Below, one piece after another: positions 50,580 through 59,266 of a stretch of DNA of 64,000 nucleotides (position 1 is the stretch's first letter; each line of letters begins with the position of its first letter). The DNA is from Bacteroidales bacterium. Its GTDB lineage: Bacteria; Bacteroidota; Bacteroidia; Bacteroidales; UBA932. A program made the translations under genes and the position numbers. Under the pieces are notes generated by a model that searched no databases, was not told where the DNA came from, and worked only from the letters and a program-made list of their open reading frames with translations. The DNA lies in NCBI GenBank assembly GCA_017428325.1, contig JAFRRA010000002.1, forward strand, positions 124,001 through 188,000, in the 5' to 3' direction.

Positions 50580-52775
50580 ATGTCAGCCACCCAAATTTCT
50601 ATTGTCAAGAGGGACGGAAAACAGGAGTTGTTTTCGATTGAGAAGATTAAGAACGCAATTAGAAAGGCTTTCCTTGCAACAGGAAGCTTCGCATCAGACG
50701 AAGACCTGACAATTATTCTTTCACATGTAGCTATCCGCAACGGGATGAGCGTAGAGGAGATACAGAACCAGGTGGAAGTTGCCCTGATGAAGGAGAAATA
50801 CTACCAGATTGCAAAGAACTACATGCTCTATCGCCAGAGGCACACGGAGGACCGTGATGTGAGAGACCGTCTGGATTTCCTGGTAAACTACTGCAAGGCA
50901 GACAATGCTGCAACCGGCAGCAAGTATGATGCTAACGCAAACGTTGAGCACAAGAATATAGCCACTCTCATCGGCGAGATTCCAAAGGCAGGATTCATCC
51001 GTCTGAACAGGCGTCTGCTTACAGACCGTCTGAAGGATATGTACGGAAAGGACTTTGCAGACAGATACATAAGTCTGCTTAGCAAGCATTTCATCTACAA
51101 GAACGATGAGACTTCCCTGGCCAACTACTGCGCCAGCATCACGATGTATCCTTGGCTTCTGAACGGAACCCTCAGCATCGGCGGAAATTCCACCAAGCCA
51201 ACCAACCTGAAGAGTTTCTGCGGAGGATTCGTAAACCTCGTGTTCATTGTTTCATCAATGCTCAGCGGCGCCTGCGCAACTCCTGAGTTCCTGATGTACA
51301 TGAACTACTTCCTCCAGAAGGAGTACGGAGAGGATTACTACAAGAGGGGAACACAGATTGTTGACCTTAGCGTAAAGCAGAGAAGCATCGAGAAGGTGAT
51401 CACTGACTGCTTCGAGCAGGTGGTATATTCCATCAACCAGCCGACAGGAGCAAGAAACTTCCAGGCAGTGTTCTGGAATGTGGCATATTACGACAAATAC
51501 TACTTCGAGAGCCTGTTCGGAGAGTTCCGCTTCCCGGACGGAACCGCTCCTCACTGGGAGAGCCTTAGCTGGCTGCAGAAGTTGTTCATGAAGTGGTTCA
51601 ACGCAGAGAGGCTGAAGACCCCTCTGACCTTCCCTGTAGAGACAATGGCTCTCCTTACAGAGAACGGAGACGTAAAGGACAAGGAGTGGGGAGACTTCAC
51701 CGCACAGATGTACAGCGAGGGTCACTCTTTCTTCACGTACCTGTCTGACAACGCAGACTCTCTGTCAAGCTGCTGCCGTCTGAGAAACGAGATCCAGGAC
51801 AACGGATTCAGCTACACCCTTGGAGCCGGCGGAGTTTCCACCGGAAGCAAGAGCGTGCTGACCATCAACCTCAACCGCTGCATCCAGTATGCCGTCAAGC
51901 ACAAGATGGACTATATGGAATTCCTCGGCGAGGTGATCGATCTCGTGCACAAGGTTCAGCTGGCTTACAACGAAAACCTTAAGGATCTCCAGGCCAAGGG
52001 TATGCTCCCTCTGTTCGATGCAGGATACATCAACATCGGAAGGCAGTATCTGACAGTCGGAATCAACGGTCTGGTAGAGGCAGCTGAATTCCTCGGCCTC
52101 AAGATCGACGACAATCCTGACTATGCACACTATGTTCAGGAAGTTCTCGGACTGGTGGAGAAGTACAACAAGAAGTACCGCACAAAGGACACGATGTTCA
52201 ACTGCGAGATGATTCCGGCAGAGAATGTTGGAGTAAAGCACGCGAAGTGGGACAAGGAAGACGGTTACTACGTGCCTAGGGAGTGCTACAACAGCTACTT
52301 CTACATCGTTGAAGACAAGACTCTCAATATCGTGGACAAGTTCAAGCTCCACGGAAAGAAATACATAGAGCATCTCACCGGAGGCTCTGCACTTCACATG
52401 AATCTGGAGGAGCACCTTTCACAGGCTCAGTACCGCCAGCTTCTGAAGGTTGCCGCCAAGGAAGGATGCAACTATTTCACCTTCAATATTCCTAACACCA
52501 TCTGCAATGACTGCGGACATATAGACAAGCGCTACCTGAAGGAGTGTCCTCACTGTCACAGCACCAACGTGGACTATATGACCCGTATCATCGGCTACAT
52601 GAAGAGGGTAAGCAACTTCTCAGCTCCAAGGCAGAAAGAGGCGGCCCGCCGCTACTATGCAACGGATCACGGAGAGATAGCTTCCGCCCTGACTATGGCT
52701 GACGTGGAGAAGCTGGAACAGACCGCAAAGGCCGAGCAGGTGGCTCAGGAAGAGAGGGCCAAGGTAGAGGTATAG
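50580..52775 (+). CDS. nrdD: Anaerobic (class III) ribonucleoside-triphosphate reductase
   Basis: A 731-residue glycyl-radical enzyme that makes dNTPs without oxygen. N-terminal ATP-cone (about 5-95; ISIVKRDGKQELFSIEKIKN). Core stretches: LYRQRHTEDRDVRDR, SFCGGFVNLVFIVSS, and SSCCRLRNE, with the paired active-site Cys. The C-terminal zinc site is CNDCGHIDKRYLKECPHCHS and the radical Gly lies in RIIGYMKRVSNFS. The ATG at 50580 is chosen over an in-frame TTG. nrdG follows 9 bases after the stop. Points to an anaerobic life. Confidence 0.95.
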   Translation: MSATQISIVKRDGKQELFSIEKIKNAIRKAFLATGSFASDEDLTIILSHVAIRNGMSVEEIQNQVEVALMKEKYYQIAKNYMLYRQRHTEDRDVRDRLDFLVNYCKADNAATGSKYDANANVEHKNIATLIGEIPKAGFIRLNRRLLTDRLKDMYGKDFADRYISLLSKHFIYKNDETSLANYCASITMYPWLLNGTLSIGGNSTKPTNLKSFCGGFVNLVFIVSSMLSGACATPEFLMYMNYFLQKEYGEDYYKRGTQIVDLSVKQRSIEKVITDCFEQVVYSINQPTGARNFQAVFWNVAYYDKYYFESLFGEFRFPDGTAPHWESLSWLQKLFMKWFNAERLKTPLTFPVETMALLTENGDVKDKEWGDFTAQMYSEGHSFFTYLSDNADSLSSCCRLRNEIQDNGFSYTLGAGGVSTGSKSVLTINLNRCIQYAVKHKMDYMEFLGEVIDLVHKVQLAYNENLKDLQAKGMLPLFDAGYINIGRQYLTVGINGLVEAAEFLGLKIDDNPDYAHYVQEVLGLVEKYNKKYRTKDTMFNCEMIPAENVGVKHAKWDKEDGYYVPRECYNSYFYIVEDKTLNIVDKFKLHGKKYIEHLTGGSALHMNLEEHLSQAQYRQLLKVAAKEGCNYFTFNIPNTICNDCGHIDKRYLKECPHCHSTNVDYMTRIIGYMKRVSNFSAPRQKEAARRYYATDHGEIASALTMADVEKLEQTAKAEQVAQEERAKVEV

Positions 52776-52784
52776 CATACCGCA

Positions 52785-53252
52785 GTGATCAAGTGTTATA
52801 ATTTTGATATTGTCTGTCAGGAAATTCCTGACCAGATAACCCTTGCGCTCAATATCTCGGGTTGTCCCAACCGGTGCCGCGGCTGTCACAGCCCGTGGCT
52901 CTGGAAGGATGAAGGTGTGCCGCTGGATACACATTTTCTCTCTCTTCTCATAGACAAATATTCCTCCGGAATTACCTGTGTCTGCTTTATGGGCGGAGAC
53001 CAGGCCCCTTATCAGGTGAACTCCCTGGCCGCTTTTGTAAGGAAGAACTTCCCTCATCTGAAAACCGCCTGGTATTCAGGCTTCGACACAATCCACAGGG
53101 ATATAACAGTATCCAACTTCGACTTCATAAAGATAGGTCCGTATGTGGAGGAGAAGGGAGGTCTCAGAAGCGCTTCCACCAACCAGATTTTCTACATCGT
53201 TGAAAAAGACGGAAGCCTTACCCGTTATCATTTTCCTCCAAGGAACGGCTAA
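52785..53252 (+). CDS. nrdG: Anaerobic ribonucleotide reductase activating enzyme (radical SAM)
   Basis: A 155-residue protein that puts the glycyl radical on NrdD. The radical-SAM motif is in GCPNRCRGCHSPWLW (CxxxCxxC); CFMGGDQ carries the GGE-like SAM site. The reading frame begins with GTG (GTG ATC AAG), as no earlier in-frame ATG follows the nrdD stop. YHFPPRNG ends it. Short form usual in Bacteroidota. Confidence 0.93.
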   Translation: MIKCYNFDIVCQEIPDQITLALNISGCPNRCRGCHSPWLWKDEGVPLDTHFLSLLIDKYSSGITCVCFMGGDQAPYQVNSLAAFVRKNFPHLKTAWYSGFDTIHRDITVSNFDFIKIGPYVEEKGGLRSASTNQIFYIVEKDGSLTRYHFPPRNG

Positions 53253-53308
53253 AGTCCCGGTTTAGCATAATTTTTGTACTTTCATATCCTGAAACAATAT
53301 TTAAGGTT

Positions 53309-54517
53309 ATGAAGAGGTTGTTTTTATTTTCAGCGATGGTTTTGTGCTGCGCATTCTCCCTTGCACAGAACAAGACTTCTTATGCCGGGATATATTACTA
53401 TGACTCATCGTCTTACGGAGTTATGGACCGAGACTCGGCAGATTATTACAGGGTTGTTGAAAACAACAACACTTTCAACGACTATTATGCCAAGGACAAT
53501 GCCCTGAGGGCAAGCGGAGCGCTTTCATACGCAGACGCTTCCGATGACAGCAAGACGGTTTTTGAAGGAGCCTTCATAGCTTATTATCCGACCGGGAAGG
53601 TGTGGATCAAGCAGTTCTTCAAGGGCGGCGTAAACGACGGTGAATACACGGAGTATTACGAGAACGGCCTGATGAAGCAGCACGAGTTCTACAAGATGGG
53701 TGTGCTGGACGGAGTCAAGACGGTCTTTGAGGAGGACGGAAAGACCTGCAAGCAGTGGGAATACAGGGACGGGGAGCTGGTCAACGATTACTATACCCAG
53801 AGTGGCGGAGGCTATTCCGTTGACTATGATACCACTACAAAGGAGCCGATATGGAGGGACGTAACAACCAAAGACCTGAACGTAATTAAGGACAAGACAG
53901 GAAACACAATCCAGGCTTATGCCATCAACGGACTGTATGTTTCCGTGGATGTGGCCTACAGGCATTACTTCGGCAAGTACTACGTCATCCAGCTTTTCAT
54001 ACAGAACAATTCTCCGGAGGACGCATATTTCACTTTTGACGACATTTCGATAGACAGTCCACAGGGAAAGATCAAGTTCTTCTCCAAGAACGATTTTGAC
54101 AGGCGTATGAGCAGCCGTCAGGGATGGGCCCAGTTCGGTCTTCAGGCCGCTAGTTTTGCCACGGCCATAACCCTGGAAGCCGTTACCGACGAGGCTTTCT
54201 ACCGCCAGAACAGAAGGCATCACCGTACCTTCGGAAGAGACCTTGCCCAGGATATGTCCGCCTTCCTGATCCGCCAGAGCGCGGTTGTGGGAAGCGTGCT
54301 GGTTGCAGGCCTTTTCAACGAGGAAAACATGAAGGTCAGAAACGAGAATATCGGCTATCTGAGAAATTACCAGATAAAGCCTCATTCCTCAATCACAGGC
54401 TTTGCATACGCCAAGTACAGTCCTGGCGCCAAGATGATAATGGTGAACCTTCCTATCAACGGAAAGATTTACCAGTTCCCGGTGGATGTCACTCATCTGA
54501 GGAATATCGACAACTGA
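53309..54517 (+). CDS. Secreted protein with MORN-like repeats, unknown
   Basis: A 402-residue product with signal peptide MKRLFLFSAMVLCCAFSLAQ. Residues about 85-165 hold three MORN/YwqK-like units (GAFIAYYPTGKVWIKQFFKG, NDGEYTEYYENGLMKQHEFY, LDGVKTVFEEDGKTCKQWEY). The rest (about 190-402) is a separate domain with NGLYVSVDVAYRHYFGKYYV, FIQNNSPEDAYFTFDDISID and a possible helix (AVVGSVLVAGLFNEENM). This second domain is found in Bacteroidota secreted proteins of unknown role. It converges with copA, one base apart. Confidence 0.65.
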   Translation: MKRLFLFSAMVLCCAFSLAQNKTSYAGIYYYDSSSYGVMDRDSADYYRVVENNNTFNDYYAKDNALRASGALSYADASDDSKTVFEGAFIAYYPTGKVWIKQFFKGGVNDGEYTEYYENGLMKQHEFYKMGVLDGVKTVFEEDGKTCKQWEYRDGELVNDYYTQSGGGYSVDYDTTTKEPIWRDVTTKDLNVIKDKTGNTIQAYAINGLYVSVDVAYRHYFGKYYVIQLFIQNNSPEDAYFTFDDISIDSPQGKIKFFSKNDFDRRMSSRQGWAQFGLQAASFATAITLEAVTDEAFYRQNRRHHRTFGRDLAQDMSAFLIRQSAVVGSVLVAGLFNEENMKVRNENIGYLRNYQIKPHSSITGFAYAKYSPGAKMIMVNLPINGKIYQFPVDVTHLRNIDN

Positions 54518-54518
54518 T

Positions 54519-56492
54519 CTAGATCTTCCTGAAATTCAGCAGCAGCGAGTTCGTTACCACGCACACGCTGGATGCTGCCATTGCCGCTCCTGCAATCATA
54601 GGATTAAGCAGAAAACCGTTTAACGGGAACAAAACCCCGGCGGCTACCGGAATGGCAATCACATTATAGACAAAAGCCCAGAAAAGGTTCATTTTAACCG
54701 TTTTCACAGTTTGTCGGGATAATCTTATCGCAGAGGCGAGTTTTCTCAAATCCGAGCCCGAGAGGGTGATTTTAGCGGCATCCATCGCGATGTCGCTTCC
54801 GTTTCCCATAGCTATGCTTACATCTGCCCTTGCAAGAGCCGCGGAATCGTTGATACCGTCTCCGACCATAGCCACAACCTTACCCTCTTCCTGCAATTCA
54901 CGTATATACTTTTCCTTGTCTTCCGGAAGCATTCCACTGCGGACTTCCCTTATGCCGCATTCCCTTGCAATGACCTCTGAAGTATGGGAGTTGTCTCCAG
55001 ATAGCATCACCACTTCTATTCCCAGGTCCTGAAGCTCCCTTACTGCCTGACAGGAGGTTTCCTTGACCTTGTCCGCAACCGCTATAACGGCAAGCGCTTT
55101 TTCACTGTCGGCAAAGTAAACAACTGTTTTTGCCTGGTCTTCAAACTCTTTTGCCTTCTCAGCGATGGAGTCCGGAACGCTTATTCCCTCCCTTTTCATC
55201 AGCGATGAGTTTCCAGCAAGGAACCTGACTCCTTCTTCCTGGCAGATTACGCCCATTCCCGGGATGTTTTCCACATTAGAGACATTTCCGTTTGGATAAT
55301 GCCTTGCAATGGCCTCTGCTATCGGGTGCTGTGAAAGGGATTCCATACCTCCGAGAATGCTCCTGAGCAGTTGCTTGTGCTGTGGTTCATATTCCCAGGA
55401 CTCGTCAGTAACTTCCGGATGTCCGGTGGTGAGTGTTCCGGTCTTGTCAAGGGCCACAACATTAATCTTGCGTGCATTCTCCATAGCTTCGGCATCCTTG
55501 ATAAGAATCCCGTTCTGTGCTCCTTTGCCGATACCCACCATAATGGCGGTAGGGGTGGCCAGCCCAAGGGCGCAAGGACAGGCGATTACCAGAACCGTTA
55601 CAAGTGCAAGTATAGAGTGTACGATATAGTTATTACCTGTTGCAAAGCCGCAGATATTCCATACTATGAACGCTATCAATGCAATGCACATTACGGCCGG
55701 AACAAAGATACCTGCAATCCTGTCTGCCAGTTTCTGGCTCGGGGCACGGCTTCCCTGAGCCTGGCGCACCAGTTGGATTATCCTGGAAAGATTTGTTTCC
55801 AAGCCAACTTTCTCGGCTCTGAAAACAAAGCTTCCCATCTGGTTGACGGTTCCGGAAAAGACCTTGCTTCCGGCTTTTTTCTCCACAGGAACGCTCTCTC
55901 CTGTAAGGGAGCTTTCATCCACGAAGGATTCTCCCTCCAGAACGGTTCCGTCCACGGCAATCCGCTCTCCCGGTTTGACCACAACCTTATCTCCAACGGC
56001 CACATCCTCAATGCTTATTTCAGATAATAATCCGTCTTTCTGGACAAAGACGGTCTTTGGCTGGAGACCCGCGAGTTTCTTAATCGCTGAGGAAGTTGAA
56101 TATTTTGCCCTTTCTTCCAGCAGCCGTCCCAGCAGGATGAAGGCGATGATAACGGCGGCGGACTCAAAATACACGTGGCTTTCAAGTCCGCGGCTTGTCC
56201 ATAAGGAAGGGAACAGGGTGTTGAATACGCTGAAAAGATATGCCACCCCGGTAGAAAGGGCTATCAGCGTGTCCATATTGGCATGGCCGTGCTTGGCCTG
56301 TTTCCAGGCATTTACATAGAAATCCCTTCCGAATAAAACAATGGAGATTGTGGCCAGAGCCCACATTATGATATTGGCGGTGTTTTGCTGCAAAAAGAAA
56401 TCACCGGAACGTCCCATTGAAGACATCCCGATGATAACTATAGGTATGGCGACGATTATCGCCCCAACAGTTTTCCTAAGAAGCCCCTTGAC
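54519..56492 (-). CDS. copA: Copper-exporting P1B-type ATPase, main part (frame -1 to the HMA gene)
   Basis: The frame, read after an A10 run, gives 657 residues: helix pair (GAIIVAIPIVIIGMSSMGRS), actuator SSLTGESVPVEK, metal-site helix VIACPCALGLATPTA (CPC), phosphorylation motif LDKTGTLTTG, HP motif SQHPIAEAIARHYP, hinge MVGDGINDSAALARADVSIA and the Cu(I) signature YN (FVYNVIAIP) with MAASSVCVVTNSLL. The first ATG within this frame is at 56426, but that start would cut the first membrane helix. The missing N-terminus (HMA domain) is encoded immediately upstream in the other frame; joined at the A10 run, the protein would be 742 residues, the usual length. Either programmed slippage or a real or assembly frameshift. 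Confidence 0.85.
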   Translation of the reverse strand, partial: VKGLLRKTVGAIIVAIPIVIIGMSSMGRSGDFFLQQNTANIIMWALATISIVLFGRDFYVNAWKQAKHGHANMDTLIALSTGVAYLFSVFNTLFPSLWTSRGLESHVYFESAAVIIAFILLGRLLEERAKYSTSSAIKKLAGLQPKTVFVQKDGLLSEISIEDVAVGDKVVVKPGERIAVDGTVLEGESFVDESSLTGESVPVEKKAGSKVFSGTVNQMGSFVFRAEKVGLETNLSRIIQLVRQAQGSRAPSQKLADRIAGIFVPAVMCIALIAFIVWNICGFATGNNYIVHSILALVTVLVIACPCALGLATPTAIMVGIGKGAQNGILIKDAEAMENARKINVVALDKTGTLTTGHPEVTDESWEYEPQHKQLLRSILGGMESLSQHPIAEAIARHYPNGNVSNVENIPGMGVICQEEGVRFLAGNSSLMKREGISVPDSIAEKAKEFEDQAKTVVYFADSEKALAVIAVADKVKETSCQAVRELQDLGIEVVMLSGDNSHTSEVIARECGIREVRSGMLPEDKEKYIRELQEEGKVVAMVGDGINDSAALARADVSIAMGNGSDIAMDAAKITLSGSDLRKLASAIRLSRQTVKTVKMNLFWAFVYNVIAIPVAAGVLFPLNGFLLNPMIAGAAMAASSVCVVTNSLLLNFRKI

Positions 56493-56746
56493 TTTTTTTT
56501 TTCGTCCTCGCCGCTGTCCTCAGCTCCAGAAAGGGGAGCAGTGTCCATATCATATCCGGCGGCAACGACGGCTTCCTTTATCTGCTGAGGGGTAATCTTG
56601 CTTTCGTCATATTCTATGAGTGCGCTGCTGGACGCGAGGTTCACGTTCACGTCCGTCACTCCGTCAAGAGCCTCAATGGCTTTCCTGACGTGGGCGACGC
56701 ACATGGCGCACATCATATTCTTTATCGCAAAACTCTGCTTTGTCAT
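56456..56746 (-). CDS. HMA copper-binding domain; N-terminal part of copA or free CopZ-like chaperone
   Basis: A 96-residue product with one heavy-metal-associated domain (1-70): SFAIKNMMCAMCVAHVRKAI carries the MxCxxC site, then VTDVNVNLASSSALIEYDES and IKEAVVAAGYDMD. An acidic linker (GAEDSGEDEKKK) follows, and the frame ends 11 codons after the A10 run (RGFLGKLLGR, stop TAA). The A-run codons read GAA AAA AAA AAG, a slip-prone 'A AAA AAG'. The -1 frame after it encodes the ATPase. In E. coli, copA frameshifting yields such a short chaperone from the same gene. Starts one base after the AKR stop. Confidence 0.85.
   Translation of the reverse strand: MTKQSFAIKNMMCAMCVAHVRKAIEALDGVTDVNVNLASSSALIEYDESKITPQQIKEAVVAAGYDMDTAPLSGAEDSGEDEKKKSRGFLGKLLGR
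56493..56502 (-). other. A10 homopolymer: candidate slippage site within copA
   Basis: Ten A residues on the coding (minus) strand, read GAA AAA AAA AAG. Adding one A or slipping back one base joins the HMA and ATPase frames. Long A-runs promote both RNA-polymerase slippage and -1 ribosomal slippage; the GGCGA/TCGCC hairpin at 56448-56463 lies about 28 bases downstream. Confidence 0.7.
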
Positions 56747-56747
56747 A

Positions 56748-58070
56748 TTAGAATTCTTTGCTGATTCTTTCCATCAGGTCTGGGATAGGGAGGTGCTGAG
56801 GGCATTTTGCGAGGCACTCCTGGCAGCCTACGCAGGTTTCAGGTCCGCCGCCCTTGGCAAATTCCTTGCGGAAAGCATTGGCGAAGGCAGCCTTTTTCTT
56901 TGCATATTCGCTGTCGCTCTGGGTCTCCTTGTTAGGAACGTTTCCGTCCATAACAAGCTTGTTGTAAGTTGCAAAGACAGACGGAATCTCAACATCGAAC
57001 GGGCAAGGCATGCAGTAGCGGCAGGCGGTGCAGTTGACCCTCTTGTAGCTCTGGTATTCCAGTATGGCCTTCTGGAGAGTGGTCTGCTCGTCGAGAGTCA
57101 GAGGCTTGAAGTTTGTGTAGCTCTTGAGGTTATCCACAAGATGCTCCATATAGGTCATACCGCTCAGCGATACCAGCACGTTTGGAAGGCTTCCCAGATA
57201 CCTGAAAGCCCAGGATGCTATGCTGAGATCCGGATTCTTGTCCTTGAGGATCTTGTTTGCGCTGTCTGACAGGCTGGCGAGCCTTCCGCCCAGAAGCGGT
57301 TCCATGATGACTGCCGGGATCTTCCTTTCAGCCAGCGAGTTGTAAAGATATTCGCCGTCCTCTTTCCAGTCGATGTAGTTTAGCTGGATCTGCACGAAAT
57401 CCCACGGATGCTTGTCAATGACATAGTCCCAGCAGGCACGGTCCGCATGGAAGGAGAAACCGAGGTTCTTGATCCTTCCCCTGCGCTTCTGTTCAGCCAG
57501 ATACTCGTATCCGCCAAACTCCTCGTAAACCTTTTCGTAGCTGCTCTGCTTTGAGATAGAGTGCAGGAGATAATAGTCGAAGTAATCCACGCCGCATCTC
57601 TGAAGCTGCTCCTCAAAGATTCTCGGAATATCCTCTTTGCTGTTGACGGCAAACGTAGGCATCTTGTCCGCAAGCAGCCAGGTGTTTCTAGGATATTTCT
57701 TGAGGGCGTTGCCAATTACGCCTTCGCTCTTTCCACCATGATAGATGTAAGCGGTATCGTAGTAGTTGATGCCGTGAGCATAGGCATAGTCCACCAGCTC
57801 TTCGGCCTTAGGCACATCTATCGGAGCGGTCCTGCCTTTTCCGATAGTAGGGAATCTCATGCATCCGAAACCGAGCATGGAAACCATCTCTCCGTTCTTG
57901 TAGTTTAGCCTTTTGTCAACAGGAGTTATGTCTCCGTTCAAGGCCTTGGCCTGAAGGTTGGTCAGAAACGGGTTGTTCTTGAAGGAAACGGTGCTGGCTG
58001 CCAGTGCGGCTGCCCCCAAACCCATAAGTTTCAGAGCCTTTCTTCTGCTGATGTCTTTGTTGTCTTTCAT
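56748..58070 (-). CDS. Tat-exported aldo/keto reductase with C-terminal 4Fe-4S domain
   Basis: A 440-residue protein. The N-terminus ISRRKALKLMGLGAAALAAS is a twin-arginine signal. The AKR barrel (about 60-340) has LGFGCMRFPTIG, HGINYYDTAYIYHGGKSEGV (Asp-Tyr), LLADKMPTFAV and FDYYLLHSISKQ (Lys/His), and GFSFHADRACWDYVID. The C-terminal region holds CTACRYCMPCPF and ETCVGCQECLAKCPQHLPIP, Cys sets for one or two Fe-S clusters. Such proteins are periplasmic oxidoreductases of unknown substrate. Its stop is one base before the HMA/copA ATG, so it is cotranscribed with copper export. Confidence 0.87.
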   Translation of the reverse strand: MKDNKDISRRKALKLMGLGAAALAASTVSFKNNPFLTNLQAKALNGDITPVDKRLNYKNGEMVSMLGFGCMRFPTIGKGRTAPIDVPKAEELVDYAYAHGINYYDTAYIYHGGKSEGVIGNALKKYPRNTWLLADKMPTFAVNSKEDIPRIFEEQLQRCGVDYFDYYLLHSISKQSSYEKVYEEFGGYEYLAEQKRRGRIKNLGFSFHADRACWDYVIDKHPWDFVQIQLNYIDWKEDGEYLYNSLAERKIPAVIMEPLLGGRLASLSDSANKILKDKNPDLSIASWAFRYLGSLPNVLVSLSGMTYMEHLVDNLKSYTNFKPLTLDEQTTLQKAILEYQSYKRVNCTACRYCMPCPFDVEIPSVFATYNKLVMDGNVPNKETQSDSEYAKKKAAFANAFRKEFAKGGGPETCVGCQECLAKCPQHLPIPDLMERISKEF

Positions 58071-58117
58071 GGCGGATGTGATTGTTGGTGCTTATCTGTT
58101 GCAATTTAGCAAAAAAA

Positions 58118-58675
58118 TCAATCGGGGAGGATGGTTACAGGCATTCCCACCCAGGCATAATTTTCCTTCAGGTGGATGATGTCCTCATCGCGGAGGCGGA
58201 TGCAGCCCTCGCTGCCCCTTCCGGGCACGCTTTCCTCATTATTGGTGCTGCCGTGGATTCCTATGCCGCTCCATTTATATGTATTGAGCCTCAGGAACCA
58301 CTTTCCGTATGAGAGGATGCTTCCACGGCCGTCTCCAAAGTCGTGCTTCCAGTAGCCGGAAGGCTGGATCTGGGAAATCTTGAAAGGCTTTCCCTCAGGA
58401 GATTCGGGAGTTCTCATATCTCCCTTCTTCTGCTTGTTGCCGGGGTTCTTGCCAACGCAGACCGGATACTCTGCGATTAGGGTTTTCTCTCCCTTTACCT
58501 TTGCGTACACATATAGTTTGAACTCCTTTTTGGAGATCACGATGTATGAAGTGCTTTTTGGGAATGTGCCAATATAATGGACTATCCTTTCCACTTTCTT
58601 GTCTTGGGAAAAAGCGTTAAGGCTGCAGCACATTAATGCCGCAGCCATAACGAACGCTTTAATAAGGAATTTCAT
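58118..58675 (-). CDS. L,D-transpeptidase (YkuD domain)
   Basis: A 185-residue secreted enzyme (signal IKAFVMAAALMCCSLNAFSQ). YIVISKKEFKLYVYAKVKGE opens the YkuD fold; the active site is GIGIHGSTNNEE...RGSEGCIRLRDE, with His and catalytic Cys of the HGxx/SxGCIRL motif. It makes 3-3 cross-links or anchors proteins to peptidoglycan. Ends 47 bases before the AKR gene, which may be in the same transcript. Confidence 0.92.
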   Translation of the reverse strand: MKFLIKAFVMAAALMCCSLNAFSQDKKVERIVHYIGTFPKSTSYIVISKKEFKLYVYAKVKGEKTLIAEYPVCVGKNPGNKQKKGDMRTPESPEGKPFKISQIQPSGYWKHDFGDGRGSILSYGKWFLRLNTYKWSGIGIHGSTNNEESVPGRGSEGCIRLRDEDIIHLKENYAWVGMPVTILPD

Positions 58676-58690
58676 TGATGGTGAAAGACT

Positions 58691-59260
58691 TTAATTACCA
58701 GGCTGCTGAGGTGGACGCTGGCCCTGAGGAGGCCGCTGTCCGCCAGGACGCTGACCGCCGTTTCTCATATTCTTCATGCGGTCCATCATCTCTTTCTGTC
58801 TTTGGGCTTCCAGTTCCTCGTACTTTGCATACTGCTCGTCTGAAAGTGCTTTCCTGATTTTCTTGTCGCACCTTTCCCTGGACGCTTTGATTTGTTCCTG
58901 GGTACTGGTCATCTCGGTCCTTGCAGGCCTTTGGCCGTTCATTCCCTCGGGAGGTCTTACTCCACCGCCAGGTCCCATTCCGCCAGGTCTCATTCCACCG
59001 GGCCTCATTCCGCCAGGTCTTCCCTGAGGCATAAGGTTGGCCACTTCCTTTTCCCTGTTAAGGATGGCCTTGTAGACTTTCTTGTACTGTTTGTCATCAA
59101 GGTTAAGCTCCTTCTGGAGCCTTTCTGCCTGCATTTCGGCCCTCTCTTTTGGAGTTGTCTGTTTAGGACGTTCGCCTCTTGGTCCTTCTGGCCTGTCCTG
59201 TGCAGTCATCGCAGAGATGGACAATACCAGGGCAGCTGCCATTAGAATAAAACTCTTCAT
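58691..59260 (-). CDS. Periplasmic helical protein, DUF4890/Spy-like with RPG-rich segments
   Basis: A 189-residue secreted protein (signal MKSFILMAAALVLSISAMTA). The helical part EMQAERLQKELNLDDKQYKK then ILNREKEVANLM, and a second helix set (QIKASRERCDKKIRKALSDE), match DUF4890-type proteins. Between them and at the end are Gly/Pro/Arg repeats (GGMRPGGMRPGGMGPGG; GGQRPPQGQRPPQQP). A similar protein lies at 23996-24592 under a sigma/anti-sigma pair. Possibly a metal- or misfolding-linked periplasmic chaperone, like Spy. Confidence 0.75.
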   Translation of the reverse strand: MKSFILMAAALVLSISAMTAQDRPEGPRGERPKQTTPKERAEMQAERLQKELNLDDKQYKKVYKAILNREKEVANLMPQGRPGGMRPGGMRPGGMGPGGGVRPPEGMNGQRPARTEMTSTQEQIKASRERCDKKIRKALSDEQYAKYEELEAQRQKEMMDRMKNMRNGGQRPGGQRPPQGQRPPQQPGN

Positions 59261-59266
59261 TGTTTT

